A stretch of DNA of 64,000 nucleotides from Bradyrhizobium amphicarpaeae (GTDB lineage: Bacteria; Pseudomonadota; Alphaproteobacteria; Rhizobiales; Xanthobacteraceae): contig NZ_CP029426.2 of NCBI RefSeq assembly GCF_002266435.3, forward strand, positions 5,858,001-5,922,000, in the 5' to 3' direction. Positions 28,045 through 36,938 of this stretch are shown piece by piece. The notes under the pieces were generated by a model. The model searched no databases. It was not told the DNA's origin and was given only the letters and a program-made list of their open reading frames with translations. Both the position numbers and the translations under genes were made by a program. Within the stretch, counting starts at the first letter, position 1. Every line of letters starts with the position of its first letter.

Positions 28045-29631
28045 ATGAGTGCCAACGCGTTGTCGCTGCAATCGCTGATCCGGACCGAAGCCGCCGCCGA
28101 TCCCGCTTTCGTATCCGACGGCACGCCGATCTCGCGCGCGAAGTTCGCCGAGAAAATCGAGCAGACCGCGGCCTGGCTTGCGGCACAGGGCATCGGCAGG
28201 GGCGACGTGGTCGCAGTCTGGCTGGTCAACCGGATCGAATGGCTCGCGCTGCTGTTCGCCGCCGCCCGTTGTGGTGCGATCATCGCGGCCGTCAATACGC
28301 GCTACCGCAGCGCGGAAGTCGCGCATTTGCTCAAGCTGTCCGGCGCCAGGCTGATGGTGGTCGAGGCCGCATTCCGCTCGGCGGATTTTGCCGCGATCCT
28401 CGCCGACATCGCCAAGGACGAGGTGCCGGCGCTGCAGCGACTCGCGGTGGTCGGGGCGGATGCGATCCCGGCGCACTGGCCCTGCGTTCGCTTCGACGCG
28501 TTCGACACGCCCTATCCACCGGCGCCAACTCAAGATGACGTCGATCTTCCGGTGCTGCTCTACACGACCTCAGGCACCACCAAGGGGCCGAAACTGGTTG
28601 CGCATTCGCAGCGGACGCTGGCCACGCATGCCAGCTCCGTCGCCCGCGCGCTGAAGCTTGATCCGCAGCGTCATGCGCTGCTGGCCATGCTGCCGTTCTG
28701 CGGCACTTTCGGCATGACGAGCCTGCTCGGCTTCGTCGCGGCGGGCGCGACCGTTCACGTGCTCGACGCCTTCGAGGCGGCACCGGCCCTGGAGGTCCTC
28801 AGCACGCGAGGGATCACGCACGTCTTCGGCTCGGACGAGATGTTCCGTCGCATCCTCGCCCTCACCGATGCACCACGCCCCTTCCCTCATCTGGAAGTCT
28901 GCGGCTTCGCCGCGTTCCAGCCCGGCTGGCGCGAGCTGGCCACGGAGGCCGAGGCGCGCGGCCTGCCGCTGTTTGGCCTCTACGGATCGAGCGAGGTGCA
29001 GGCCCTGTTCTCGATCGCCCGCGCCAGCGACTCCTTCGCAGATCGGATCGAGGGCGGTGGCTGGCCGATGTCCTCGGAGGCGACGGTCCGCGTGCGCGAC
29101 ACCGAGACAGGCGAGCTTGCGGCGCCGGGCGTCTCCGGCGAGATCGAGATCAGCGCGCCGTCCCACTTCCTCGGTTACTTCAATAATCCCGACGCGACGC
29201 GCGATGCGTTCACAGCGGACGGCTTCTTCCGCACCGGCGACATCGGCCGGCTGCGCGGCGACGGTTCCTTCGTCTACGAGACCCGCGCCGGCGATGCCAT
29301 GCGGCTCGGCGGCTTCCTCGTCGCGCCCGGCGAGATCGAGGACGAGCTCAAATCGTGCATCGGCGTGGCCGACGCCCAGGTGGTTGCAGTCGATCTCAAG
29401 GGCCAGGCGCGCTGCGTCGCCTTCGTGATCCCGGCGAAGGAGCCGCCGATGCAGGAGACGCTGATTGCGCGCCTGCGCGAGCGGCTCGCCGGCTACAAGG
29501 TCCCGGCCAGGATCTATGTCGTGGAGGCCTTCCCCGTCACCGACAGCGCGAACGGCGTCAAGATCCAGCGCGCCCGGCTTCGCGAGATGGCGATGGAGCG
29601 AATCGCCGCCGAAGGTTTGGCCCAGCGCTGA
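28045..29631 (+). CDS. AMP-dependent acyl-CoA synthetase / CoA ligase
   Basis: An ANL-superfamily enzyme of 528 residues that activates a carboxylic acid as acyl-AMP and transfers it to CoA. The phosphate-binding loop is LLYTTSGTTKGPKLVAHS, the adenine-binding region is FGLYGSSEVQAL, and the hinge is TGDIGRLRGDGSFVY. The C-terminal catalytic Lys is likely in NGVKIQRARL. The ATG at 28045 was taken in preference to one 9 codons upstream. Its substrate cannot be told from sequence; the neighbouring catabolic operon suggests a short carboxylic acid. It is convergent, with 3 bases between stops, to the CoA-transferase gene. Confidence 0.88.
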   Translation: MSANALSLQSLIRTEAAADPAFVSDGTPISRAKFAEKIEQTAAWLAAQGIGRGDVVAVWLVNRIEWLALLFAAARCGAIIAAVNTRYRSAEVAHLLKLSGARLMVVEAAFRSADFAAILADIAKDEVPALQRLAVVGADAIPAHWPCVRFDAFDTPYPPAPTQDDVDLPVLLYTTSGTTKGPKLVAHSQRTLATHASSVARALKLDPQRHALLAMLPFCGTFGMTSLLGFVAAGATVHVLDAFEAAPALEVLSTRGITHVFGSDEMFRRILALTDAPRPFPHLEVCGFAAFQPGWRELATEAEARGLPLFGLYGSSEVQALFSIARASDSFADRIEGGGWPMSSEATVRVRDTETGELAAPGVSGEIEISAPSHFLGYFNNPDATRDAFTADGFFRTGDIGRLRGDGSFVYETRAGDAMRLGGFLVAPGEIEDELKSCIGVADAQVVAVDLKGQARCVAFVIPAKEPPMQETLIARLRERLAGYKVPARIYVVEAFPVTDSANGVKIQRARLREMAMERIAAEGLAQR

Positions 29632-29634
29632 AGA

Positions 29635-30879
29635 TCACGTCCCGCGAAGCTGCGCCGACAGCGCGTCGCGGTGCTCGGGCGCCGCGATCGCGATCATGCG
29701 GCGTGCCCGCTCGGCGAGGCCGCAGCCGCGCAACTCCGCGATGCCCCATTCGGTGACGATGGCATCGACGTCGGCGCGCGGCGTCGTCACGGTCTCGACA
29801 TGGGCGACGATCCGGCTGGTTCCGTCGGACGCCGTCGCCGGCAGCGCGATGACGGCTCTTCCTCCGGGAGAGGCATTGGCGCCGCGGACGAAGTCGAGCT
29901 GGCCGCCGATCGCGCCGATCGCGACGCCGTTCAGGGTTTCGGAATTGACGCTGCCGTCGAGCCCGACCTGGAGCGCCGAGTTGATCGCGACCAGCCGGTT
30001 GATCCGCGCCAGCACGCTCTGGCCGTGCGTGTAGGACGTCGGCCGCACCGCGACCGCCTCGTTCTCGTGCACGAAGCGGTAGAGCCGCTGCGTGCCGATC
30101 ACCTGGTTGGTGACCGTGATCCCGGGATCGATCCCCTTCTCCGCATTCGTCACCGCGCCGCACGCGATCAGATCGACGACGGCGTCGTTGATCAGGCCGG
30201 AATGAATGCCGAGATGGCGCAGGTGGGATAGCGACGAGAGAATTGCATCGGGAATCCGCCCGACGCCGAACTGAAGCGTGCTGCCGTCGACGATCAGGCT
30301 TGCCGCATGCGCCGCAATGCGCCGGGAGACGTCGTCGGGCGGCGTCGAAGCCAGTTCGACCGGTGACCGGCGCGCGGCTACGCGCATGTGGATCGGCACG
30401 CCCTCGGGCCATTCCGCGCCGAACGTAAACGGCGCATCGGGATTGATCTCGGCGATGACGAGGCGCCCAGCCCGGGCGGCGTCGATGACGTAGTCGTTGG
30501 AGAGGCTCGCGCTCAAGCGGCCGTCCCTGGCTTGCGCAAGTTGCACCAGGACGACATCGGCCTTGTGGCGGCGGACGGCGAAGTCGGCACAGAAGGCGCT
30601 GTAGTTGCTCGGGATCACGTCCAACCGCCCGGACCGGGCGAGCCGCCGCGCATTGCCGATCACGCCATAGCTCTGGAACGAGACGTTGGTTGCGCACGAC
30701 GCGGGAAACGTTTCCGAGAACACCGGCCCGATCATCATGCGAAACGGCGGAAGCCGGGCCGCCTGCGCCATCAACGCTTCGGTCAGCGTGACAGGCTCCG
30801 CCGTCGCCTGCCCGCACACGACGAGATCGCCCTCGCGGATCAAGCCGTAGAAATCGATCGGCGGCGAATTCACGGACAT
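29635..30879 (-). CDS. Acetyl-CoA hydrolase/transferase family CoA-transferase
   Basis: The 414-residue protein belongs to the family that includes 4-hydroxybutyrate CoA-transferase and itaconate CoA-transferase (Ict). Visible signatures are GVGRIPDAI, LGIHSGLINDAVVDLI and the VNSETLNGVAIGAIGGQLDF region (split for length), which holds the catalytic Glu, and GGRAVIALPAT. It is the last gene of the leftward operon with the TRAP transporter and acyl-CoA dehydrogenase, 13 bases after the latter. It probably activates a dicarboxylate imported by the transporter; the substrate is inferred. Confidence 0.85.
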   Translation of the reverse strand: MSVNSPPIDFYGLIREGDLVVCGQATAEPVTLTEALMAQAARLPPFRMMIGPVFSETFPASCATNVSFQSYGVIGNARRLARSGRLDVIPSNYSAFCADFAVRRHKADVVLVQLAQARDGRLSASLSNDYVIDAARAGRLVIAEINPDAPFTFGAEWPEGVPIHMRVAARRSPVELASTPPDDVSRRIAAHAASLIVDGSTLQFGVGRIPDAILSSLSHLRHLGIHSGLINDAVVDLIACGAVTNAEKGIDPGITVTNQVIGTQRLYRFVHENEAVAVRPTSYTHGQSVLARINRLVAINSALQVGLDGSVNSETLNGVAIGAIGGQLDFVRGANASPGGRAVIALPATASDGTSRIVAHVETVTTPRADVDAIVTEWGIAELRGCGLAERARRMIAIAAPEHRDALSAQLRGT

Positions 30880-30892
30880 TGCGGGCGCGAAC

Positions 30893-32059
30893 TCAATACG
30901 ACTTGGCGAGGCCCAGCACCTTTTCCGCGATGAAGCTGAGCGCGAGCTGCGGGCTGACCGGCGCGATCCGCGGGATCAGCACTTCGCGCAGATAGCGCTC
31001 GACGTGGAATTCCTTGGCATAGCCGAAGCCGCCATGGGTCATCACCGCCTGCTCGCAGGCATGGTACCCGGCCTCACCGGCGAAATACTTTGCCGCATTC
31101 GCGCCCGCGCCGCAGGGCAAGCCCTTGTCGTATTGCCAGGCCGCCTGCATCACCATCAGCCAGGCCGCCTCGAGCTCGACCCAGTTCACCGCGAGCGGAT
31201 GCTGGATGCCTTGATTCTTGCCGATCGGACGGTTGAACACCACGCGCGTCTTGGCGTATTCGGTCGCGCGCGATAGTGCGAGCTTGCCGAGGCCGACCGC
31301 CTCCGCCGCGATCAGGATGCGCTCGGGGTTCATGCCTTCGAGAATGTACTGAAAACCCTTGCCCTCTTCGCCGATACGGTCCTCCATCGGGATCTCGAAA
31401 TCCTCGAAGAACAGCTCGTTGGAATCGACGATCTTGCGGCCCATCTTCTCGATCTCGTGGACCTTGATCCTGTTGCGATCGAAGTCCGTATAGAACAGGC
31501 TGAGGCCGTGAGTCGGCGAGCGCACCTCCTCCAGCGGCGTGGTGCGCGCCAGCAGCAGGATCTTGTGCGCGACTTGCGCGGTCGAAATCCATACCTTCTG
31601 GCCGTTGACGATGTAGCGGTCGTTCTTGGCGACGGCGCGGGTCTTCAGCTGGGTGGTGTTGAGGCCGGTATTGGGCTCGGTGACGGCGAAGCACGCCTTC
31701 TCGCGGCCCTCGATCATCGGCGGCAGCATGCGCCTGCGCTGCTCCTCGGTGCCGAACACGACGACGGGATTGAGCCCGAACACGTTGATGTGCACCGCGG
31801 AGGCGCCGGACATGCCGGCGCCGGATTCGGAGATGGTGCGCATCATGATCGCGGCTTCGGTGATGCCGAGCCCCGAGCCGCCATATTCCTCCGGCACGCA
31901 GATGCCGAGCCAGCCGGCGTCGGCAAGCGCCTTGTGAAAATCGTGCGGGAAGCCGCCGTCGTGGTCCTTCTTCAGCCAATAGGCATCCGGAAAGCCTTCG
32001 CAGATCTTGGCGATGGCGTCGCGAATGGCTTCCTGCTGATCGGTGAGCGCGAAGTCCAT
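30893..32059 (-). CDS. Acyl-CoA dehydrogenase
   Basis: An FAD-dependent acyl-CoA dehydrogenase of 388 residues. It has the N-terminal helical domain (MDFALTDQQEAIRDAIAKI), the flavin-binding CFAVTEPNTGLNTTQLKTRA and KVWISTAQVAHK strands, and the C-terminal THGGFGYAKEFHVERYLRE region with a catalytic-region Glu. The ATG at 32059 was chosen at the family N-terminus. It lies between the TRAP permease and CoA-transferase genes, so oxidation of a CoA thioester made from the imported acid is likely, for example methylsuccinyl-CoA to mesaconyl-CoA. The substrate is inference. Confidence 0.92.
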   Translation of the reverse strand: MDFALTDQQEAIRDAIAKICEGFPDAYWLKKDHDGGFPHDFHKALADAGWLGICVPEEYGGSGLGITEAAIMMRTISESGAGMSGASAVHINVFGLNPVVVFGTEEQRRRMLPPMIEGREKACFAVTEPNTGLNTTQLKTRAVAKNDRYIVNGQKVWISTAQVAHKILLLARTTPLEEVRSPTHGLSLFYTDFDRNRIKVHEIEKMGRKIVDSNELFFEDFEIPMEDRIGEEGKGFQYILEGMNPERILIAAEAVGLGKLALSRATEYAKTRVVFNRPIGKNQGIQHPLAVNWVELEAAWLMVMQAAWQYDKGLPCGAGANAAKYFAGEAGYHACEQAVMTHGGFGYAKEFHVERYLREVLIPRIAPVSPQLALSFIAEKVLGLAKSY

Positions 32060-32097
32060 GGTCTTGATCTCCTTCTTGGGAGCCGCGAGCTCCGATG

Positions 32098-33387
32098 CTA
32101 GCGCCCCATCTGCGAGGGCAGCCAGAGGATGATGGACGGAAACGCCACCAAAATCGCGATCGCGATAAGGTGCGCGATGAAATGCGGGAAGGTGCCGTGG
32201 AACACCTCCGCCACCGGCCGCTTGGCATAGCGGGCGACGATGAAGCAATTCAGCCCCACCGGCGGCGTGATCATGCCGACCTCGGCGGTGACGATCTTGA
32301 TGACGCCGAACCAGATCGGGTCGAAGCCGAGCGTCTTGATCAGCGGCAGCACGATCGGCACGGTCAAGACCAGGATCGCGATCTGGTCCATGAACGAGCC
32401 GAGCACGATGTAGCCGCACAGGATCAGCGTGATGATCACCCAGCGCGAGGTCTGCAATGATCCGATCCAGGCGACGAGATCCTGCGTCACATGGGTGAGC
32501 GTGAAGAAATAGCCGAAGATCGAGGCGCCGACGAGGATCGTCACGATCATGCAGGTGCCGTGGCTGGCGCTCAGCAGCGCCTTGTAGAGCGTGCCGGGCG
32601 TCACCTTGCCCTTGGCGATGGCGAGCACCAGCGCTCCCGCGGCCCCGAGGGCCGAAGCCTCCGTCGGGGTTGCGATGCCAAGATAGATGGTGCCGGTGAC
32701 GAGCGAGAACAGCAGCACCATCGGGCCGACCTGCCACAGCAATGCAAACCGCTCCCGCCACGACACCGGCTCCACGCGCGGGGCTCGCGAAGGATCCTGC
32801 CAGACCAGGAAGCCGATCGTCGCCATGATCGTTGCCGTCACGAGCATCGCCGGAATGATGCCGCCGATCAGCAACTGCCCGATGTTGACTTCGGCGAGCA
32901 AACCGAAAATGACGAGCGCCACGCTGGGCGGGATCAGCATGGCCAGCGTTCCCGAGATGGCCACGACGCCGGCCGCCATCTTGGGCTCATAGCCCTGTCG
33001 AATCATCGCCGGGAGGCTCGTCGACGCCAGCGTCGCTGCCGACGCCGTCGAAGTGCCGCAGATCGCCCCAAAGCCCGCGCCGGCAAGCGCCGTTGCCATC
33101 CCGAGCCCGCCGGGAATGCGGCCGACCCAGGCAGAAGCCGTCTTGAACATGTCGTCGGCGACGCCGGACAGCAGCACGAGATCCGCCATCAGCAGGAACA
33201 TCGGGATCGTGATCAGCTCGTAGGATGACACCGTCGAAAGCGGGGCCGTCTGGAGAATGCCGAACAACGTGCCGGTGCCGCCGACCATGAGCAGGCCGAC
33301 CGAGCCGGCAAATCCCATGGCGAAACCGACCGGCGTGCCGATCGCCAGCAGGACGAAAAGCAGTCCGAGCACGAGAATGACTGTCAT
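32098..33387 (-). CDS. dctM: TRAP transporter large permease (DctM-type)
   Basis: The 429-residue integral membrane protein has about a dozen hydrophobic helices and the DctM family patterns GTPVGFAMGFAG, GAGFGAICGTSTASAATLAS and MITPPVGLNCFIV. It is the proton- or sodium-coupled permease subunit of a tripartite ATP-independent transporter for carboxylates. Small permease dctQ lies 11 bases upstream and acyl-CoA dehydrogenase 38 bases downstream. The TRAP genes head the leftward catabolic operon. Confidence 0.95.
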   Translation of the reverse strand: MTVILVLGLLFVLLAIGTPVGFAMGFAGSVGLLMVGGTGTLFGILQTAPLSTVSSYELITIPMFLLMADLVLLSGVADDMFKTASAWVGRIPGGLGMATALAGAGFGAICGTSTASAATLASTSLPAMIRQGYEPKMAAGVVAISGTLAMLIPPSVALVIFGLLAEVNIGQLLIGGIIPAMLVTATIMATIGFLVWQDPSRAPRVEPVSWRERFALLWQVGPMVLLFSLVTGTIYLGIATPTEASALGAAGALVLAIAKGKVTPGTLYKALLSASHGTCMIVTILVGASIFGYFFTLTHVTQDLVAWIGSLQTSRWVIITLILCGYIVLGSFMDQIAILVLTVPIVLPLIKTLGFDPIWFGVIKIVTAEVGMITPPVGLNCFIVARYAKRPVAEVFHGTFPHFIAHLIAIAILVAFPSIILWLPSQMGR

Positions 33388-33398
33388 CGCTGCCGCCG

Positions 33399-33953
33399 TT
33401 ATTCGAAGGAATGGGCTTCGCCGGTCTCGTTGACACGCGGCAAAGGAAACAGATCCCGCCCGGAGACGAGGCTGAGGAGGTTACCCACGAGCTGCAGCGC
33501 CAGCCGCAGCACGAGCACGCCGCAGCCGAATGGCACCAGCGCGGCCGAAATCCAGGTCGGCCACGCAATGGCGCCGGCAAGCACGTCGTGCTGCTCGTAA
33601 TTCTCCAGCGCGCGCTCGAATCCGACCTTGCTGATCAGGCCGAATACGAACAGTCCGGTGAGCGCGGTGACGATTTCCGAGAGGCGCCTGCCTGCCGTCG
33701 GAAAACGCGTCAGCAGGATGTCCACGCCGACATGCGCATGCACGCGCAATGTATCCGACAACGTCAGGAAGAACACGGCCGCCAGGAGATAAAGCCCGAT
33801 CAGGTCGTAGGTGAAGGAGAACGGGCTGTTGAGGACGTAACGCATGAACACGTCGGCCACCACCAGCGCCATGATCGCGAACAGAGCGATCGTGGCGATC
33901 ACCGTCAGCGCACGCTCCAGCGCGCCGAGCACATCCGTTGCCCGCCTGATCAT
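33399..33953 (-). CDS. dctQ: TRAP transporter small permease (DctQ-type)
   Basis: A 184-residue protein with four predicted membrane helices (about 15-40, 50-70, 92-115 and 135-160). DctQ signatures are the VFMRYVLNSPFSFTYDL region and HAHVGVDILL. It forms the membrane complex with the large permease gene 11 bases downstream. It starts 36 bases after the binding-protein gene. Confidence 0.92.
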   Translation of the reverse strand: MIRRATDVLGALERALTVIATIALFAIMALVVADVFMRYVLNSPFSFTYDLIGLYLLAAVFFLTLSDTLRVHAHVGVDILLTRFPTAGRRLSEIVTALTGLFVFGLISKVGFERALENYEQHDVLAGAIAWPTWISAALVPFGCGVLVLRLALQLVGNLLSLVSGRDLFPLPRVNETGEAHSFE

Positions 33954-33989
33954 CCCCCGCGTCTCCTCTTCCGCTGCAATCGTGTCGCG

Positions 33990-35018
33990 CTACTTGGCGC
34001 CGCCCGCGGCGAGCAGGCCGTCGAACTCCTTGAGGGTTGCGGAGGCCTGCTTGCCGCGGCTGTCGAGCCCGGCGGCCCATTCCTGCGCGACGCCCTTGAG
34101 CTTCTCCTTCATCTCCGCGCGCGTCGCCTCGGAGAGCGCGGTAAAGCTGATGCCCTGGTCCTTCATCTTCTGCCGCGTCGCGTCCTGCTCCTTGTCGACG
34201 TCGGCACAGGCCTTCGGCGTGATCGCTTCCGAGGCCGCGTCCATTGCCTTCTTCACATCGTCGGGCAGCTTGTCCCAGACCGATTGATTGATCGAGTAGG
34301 CGACGATGAAGCTGCCGAAGCTGACGCCGTCGGTGGCGTATTTGACGAGCTTGTCGAGGCCATAGGCGACGACGCTGTCCATGGGGAACAGCAGCCCGTC
34401 CATGGTGCCGCGCGACAGCGATTCATAGGCGTCGGGCGCGGCCATGCGCACCGGCACTGCGCCGAGCGTGCGCACCGTCAGATCCTGTGCGCCGCCGGTG
34501 GTGCGCAGCTTGAGGCCCTGCATGTCCTTGATCGTCTCGACTTTCGCCTTGGCGGTCCAAACCTGATAGGGCGGCAGCACAACGGCCATCAGCAGCTTGA
34601 TCTTGTTGGGCGCGTATTCCTGTTTGGCGAGGATGCCTTCCCGCGCCGCCTTCCAATACGCAAGCGTACCCTGGCAGCTGGTCTGGAATGCGCCCGGCAA
34701 TTGCGCGACCTCGGAGAGCGGCATCTTGTCCGAGACGTAGGACGGCCCGATATAGCCGATGTCGATCACACCGGACTGGGTCAACCGCAGCATATCGGTG
34801 GCCTTGCCGATCTGCTGATTCGGATAATGCGTGAATGTCACGGCGCCGTTGGTGCGCTTGGCGACATCGTCCATCCAGGGCTTGAGCATCAGGCGGACGA
34901 GATAGTGGTCGGCGGGGAAGCTGTCGGCGACCTTCAGCTCCAGCGCCTGTGCCGAGAGCGTCGAGACTGGCAGCGAGAGTGCGAACGCTGCTGCCACCCA
35001 GACCCAATTCCTCTTCAT
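33990..35018 (-). CDS. dctP: TRAP transporter substrate-binding protein (DctP-type)
   Basis: The periplasmic solute receptor of the TRAP system, 342 residues with a signal peptide (MKRNWVWVAAAFALSLPVS, cleavage near AQA-LEL). The family ligand-binding Arg is likely in LKLRTTGG, with AYESLSRGTMDGL further on. The frame is open upstream, but the ATG at 35018 follows AGGGAGAAGCC and begins the signal peptide. It is the first gene of the leftward operon. A TTGACA-containing promoter region and palindromes lie upstream. The ligand is not known; the operon suggests a dicarboxylate. Confidence 0.93.
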   Translation of the reverse strand: MKRNWVWVAAAFALSLPVSTLSAQALELKVADSFPADHYLVRLMLKPWMDDVAKRTNGAVTFTHYPNQQIGKATDMLRLTQSGVIDIGYIGPSYVSDKMPLSEVAQLPGAFQTSCQGTLAYWKAAREGILAKQEYAPNKIKLLMAVVLPPYQVWTAKAKVETIKDMQGLKLRTTGGAQDLTVRTLGAVPVRMAAPDAYESLSRGTMDGLLFPMDSVVAYGLDKLVKYATDGVSFGSFIVAYSINQSVWDKLPDDVKKAMDAASEAITPKACADVDKEQDATRQKMKDQGISFTALSEATRAEMKEKLKGVAQEWAAGLDSRGKQASATLKEFDGLLAAGGAK

Positions 35019-35104
35019 TTGGCTTCTCCCTGACGCGCCCTCACGCGGAAGGCGGCAGCCATTTGCTGCCTGCCGGTCCCGCTCCACTTGTTGCTTGTGG
35101 AAAA

Positions 35105-35210
35105 TGTACATATATGTGAATTTATATGTCAAGTATATGAACTATGCATAGCGCTATGCACCGTTGCAAGGACGCATCGAATTGACACTCCCGCTTTCTG
35201 AACTCTAACT
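35105..35210. promoter_or_regulatory. Divergent control region with a 16-bp perfect palindrome
   Basis: The AT-rich spacer between dctP and the class III CoA-transferase gene holds TGCATAGCGCTATGCA (35145-35160), a perfect palindrome overlapped by CTATGCATAG (35142-35151), and a second palindrome ACATATATGT (35108-35117). TTGACA occurs on each strand: minus strand at 35132-35127 toward dctP, plus strand at 35182-35187 with CTAACT 17 bases later toward the gene at 35239. The palindrome between the two promoters is a likely regulator site, perhaps for the IclR protein at 37812. Confidence 0.55.
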
Positions 35211-35238
35211 CCACCTATATGAATTCACACGAGGCTTC

Positions 35239-36441
35239 ATGGGACCGCTCGCCGGCTTCACCATTCTCGACCTGACCTCGGTGCTGATGGGCCCCTACGG
35301 CACCCAGGTGCTGGCCGACATGGGTGCCGACGTCATCAAGGTCGAAAGCCCCGAGGGCGACATCGTCCGCCAAATCGGCCCCGGCCGCACGCCCGGCATG
35401 GGCGGGATGTTCCTCAACGCCAATCGCGGCAAGCGCAGCATCGTGCTCGACCTCAAGAAGCCGGAGGGGCGCGAGGCGCTGCTGCGGCTCGCGAAGCGCG
35501 CCAACGCGCTGGTCTATAATGTACGCCCGCAGGCCATGGCGCGGCTCGGCCTCGACTACGAGACGCTGGCCGCGATCAATCCCGCCCTCGTCTATGTCGG
35601 TGCGTTCGGCTACGGCCAGTCCGGCCCCTATGCGGCCAAGCCCGCCTATGACGATTTGATCCAGGGCGCATCCACGATTCCGACATTGCTCGCAGCCGCC
35701 GGCGACGGAACGCCGCGCTATGTCCCCGTCACCATCGCCGACCGCATCGTCGGGCTGATGATGGTCAACGCCATCATGGGCGGGCTGATGCACCAGCAAC
35801 GCACCGGCATCGGCCAGCGCATCGACGTGCCGATGTTCGAATCCATGGCGGAGTTTGTGCTGGTCGATCATCTGGGCGGCCTCACCTATGACCCGCCGCT
35901 CGATCACGGCGGCTATGCCCGCCTGCTCTCGCGCTACCGAAGGCCCTACAAGACCAGCGACGGCTATCTCTGCGTGCTCATCTACAACGACAAGCACTGG
36001 CGCAGCTTCTTCGAGGCGATCGGCCGGCCGGAGTTTCTGGAACAGTCGCGCTTCGCCAACCATGCCGCGCGCACCAGGCACATCGACGAGATCTACGAGG
36101 AGATCGGCCATATCTTCGCAACGCGCACGACCGGGGAATGGCGCGAATTGCTGGAGCGCGCCGACATTCCGGTGATGCCGATGCATACGCTGGAAACGAT
36201 CATCGAGGACCCGCATCTCAAGGCGATCGACTTCTTCAGGACGGTGGAGCATCCCGTGGAAGGACGCGTCCGCCAGATGCGCGTTCCCTCCACCTGGAGC
36301 GTGACCCAGCCGGAACCGGCGGGCCCCGCACCGACGCTCGGCCAGCACGGCCGCGACATCTTGCGCGAGGCGGGCTTCTCGACTGAGGAGATCGAACAGC
36401 TCGCAGAGCAAAAAGCAGTTCACCTGGCCGCGCCCTCGTAA
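35239..36441 (+). CDS. Class III CoA-transferase (CaiB/BaiF family)
   Basis: A 400-residue family III CoA-transferase. The catalytic Asp is Asp138 in PAYDDLIQG, and the N-terminus MGPLAGFTILDLTSVLMGP is typical. These enzymes move CoA between succinyl-CoA or acetyl-CoA and carboxylic acids such as mesaconate, oxalate or citramalate. It heads the rightward operon; the MaoC gene follows after 44 bases. A GAGG ribosome-binding site precedes the ATG. With two CoA-transferase families in divergent operons, one may recycle CoA between pathway intermediates. Confidence 0.92.
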   Translation: MGPLAGFTILDLTSVLMGPYGTQVLADMGADVIKVESPEGDIVRQIGPGRTPGMGGMFLNANRGKRSIVLDLKKPEGREALLRLAKRANALVYNVRPQAMARLGLDYETLAAINPALVYVGAFGYGQSGPYAAKPAYDDLIQGASTIPTLLAAAGDGTPRYVPVTIADRIVGLMMVNAIMGGLMHQQRTGIGQRIDVPMFESMAEFVLVDHLGGLTYDPPLDHGGYARLLSRYRRPYKTSDGYLCVLIYNDKHWRSFFEAIGRPEFLEQSRFANHAARTRHIDEIYEEIGHIFATRTTGEWRELLERADIPVMPMHTLETIIEDPHLKAIDFFRTVEHPVEGRVRQMRVPSTWSVTQPEPAGPAPTLGQHGRDILREAGFSTEEIEQLAEQKAVHLAAPS

Positions 36442-36485
36442 CGGCAGCGCGGGCCCAATCGCACCAATACAGGGAGGAAACCGCG

Positions 36486-36938
36486 ATGGCCGGACTTTAT
36501 TTCGAGGACTTTTCCGTGGGCCAGGAGTTCAGGCATCCGCTGACCCGGACCGTCACGGAGATGGATAACACCATGTTCAGCCTGCTGACCCTCAATCCGC
36601 AGCCGCTGCATATCGACGCGCATTTCGCCGAAAAGACCGAATTCGGCCAGCGTATTTTCAACAGCCTTTACACCCTCGGCATCATGATCGGCATGACGGT
36701 CTATGATACGACCATGGGCACCACCGTCGCCAATCTCGGCATGACCGACGTGACCTTTCCAAAGCCGGTCTTCCATGGCGACACCTTGCGGGCGACGACG
36801 AAGGTGCTTTCGTTGCGGGAATCCAAATCGCGCCCGAAGGCGGGCATCGTCGAGTTCGAGCACCATGCCTTGAACCAGAACGACGAGATCGTCGGAAAAT
36901 GCCGCCGCATGGCGATGATGCACAAGAGGCCGGTCTGA
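36486..36938 (+). CDS. MaoC-family hydratase (mesaconyl/itaconyl-CoA hydratase-like)
   Basis: A 150-residue hot-dog-fold protein. The hydratase 2 motif is present as LTLNPQPLHID; in (R)-specific enoyl-CoA hydratases the usual residues are Asp and His, here they read as Asn37 and His42. A nearby Asp27 could compensate. Related short MaoC proteins hydrate mesaconyl-CoA or itaconyl-CoA to citramalyl-CoA. A GGAGG stands before the ATG and its stop overlaps the start of the CitE-type lyase by one base (TGATG), which strongly couples the hydratase and lyase steps. Confidence 0.85.
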   Translation: MAGLYFEDFSVGQEFRHPLTRTVTEMDNTMFSLLTLNPQPLHIDAHFAEKTEFGQRIFNSLYTLGIMIGMTVYDTTMGTTVANLGMTDVTFPKPVFHGDTLRATTKVLSLRESKSRPKAGIVEFEHHALNQNDEIVGKCRRMAMMHKRPV

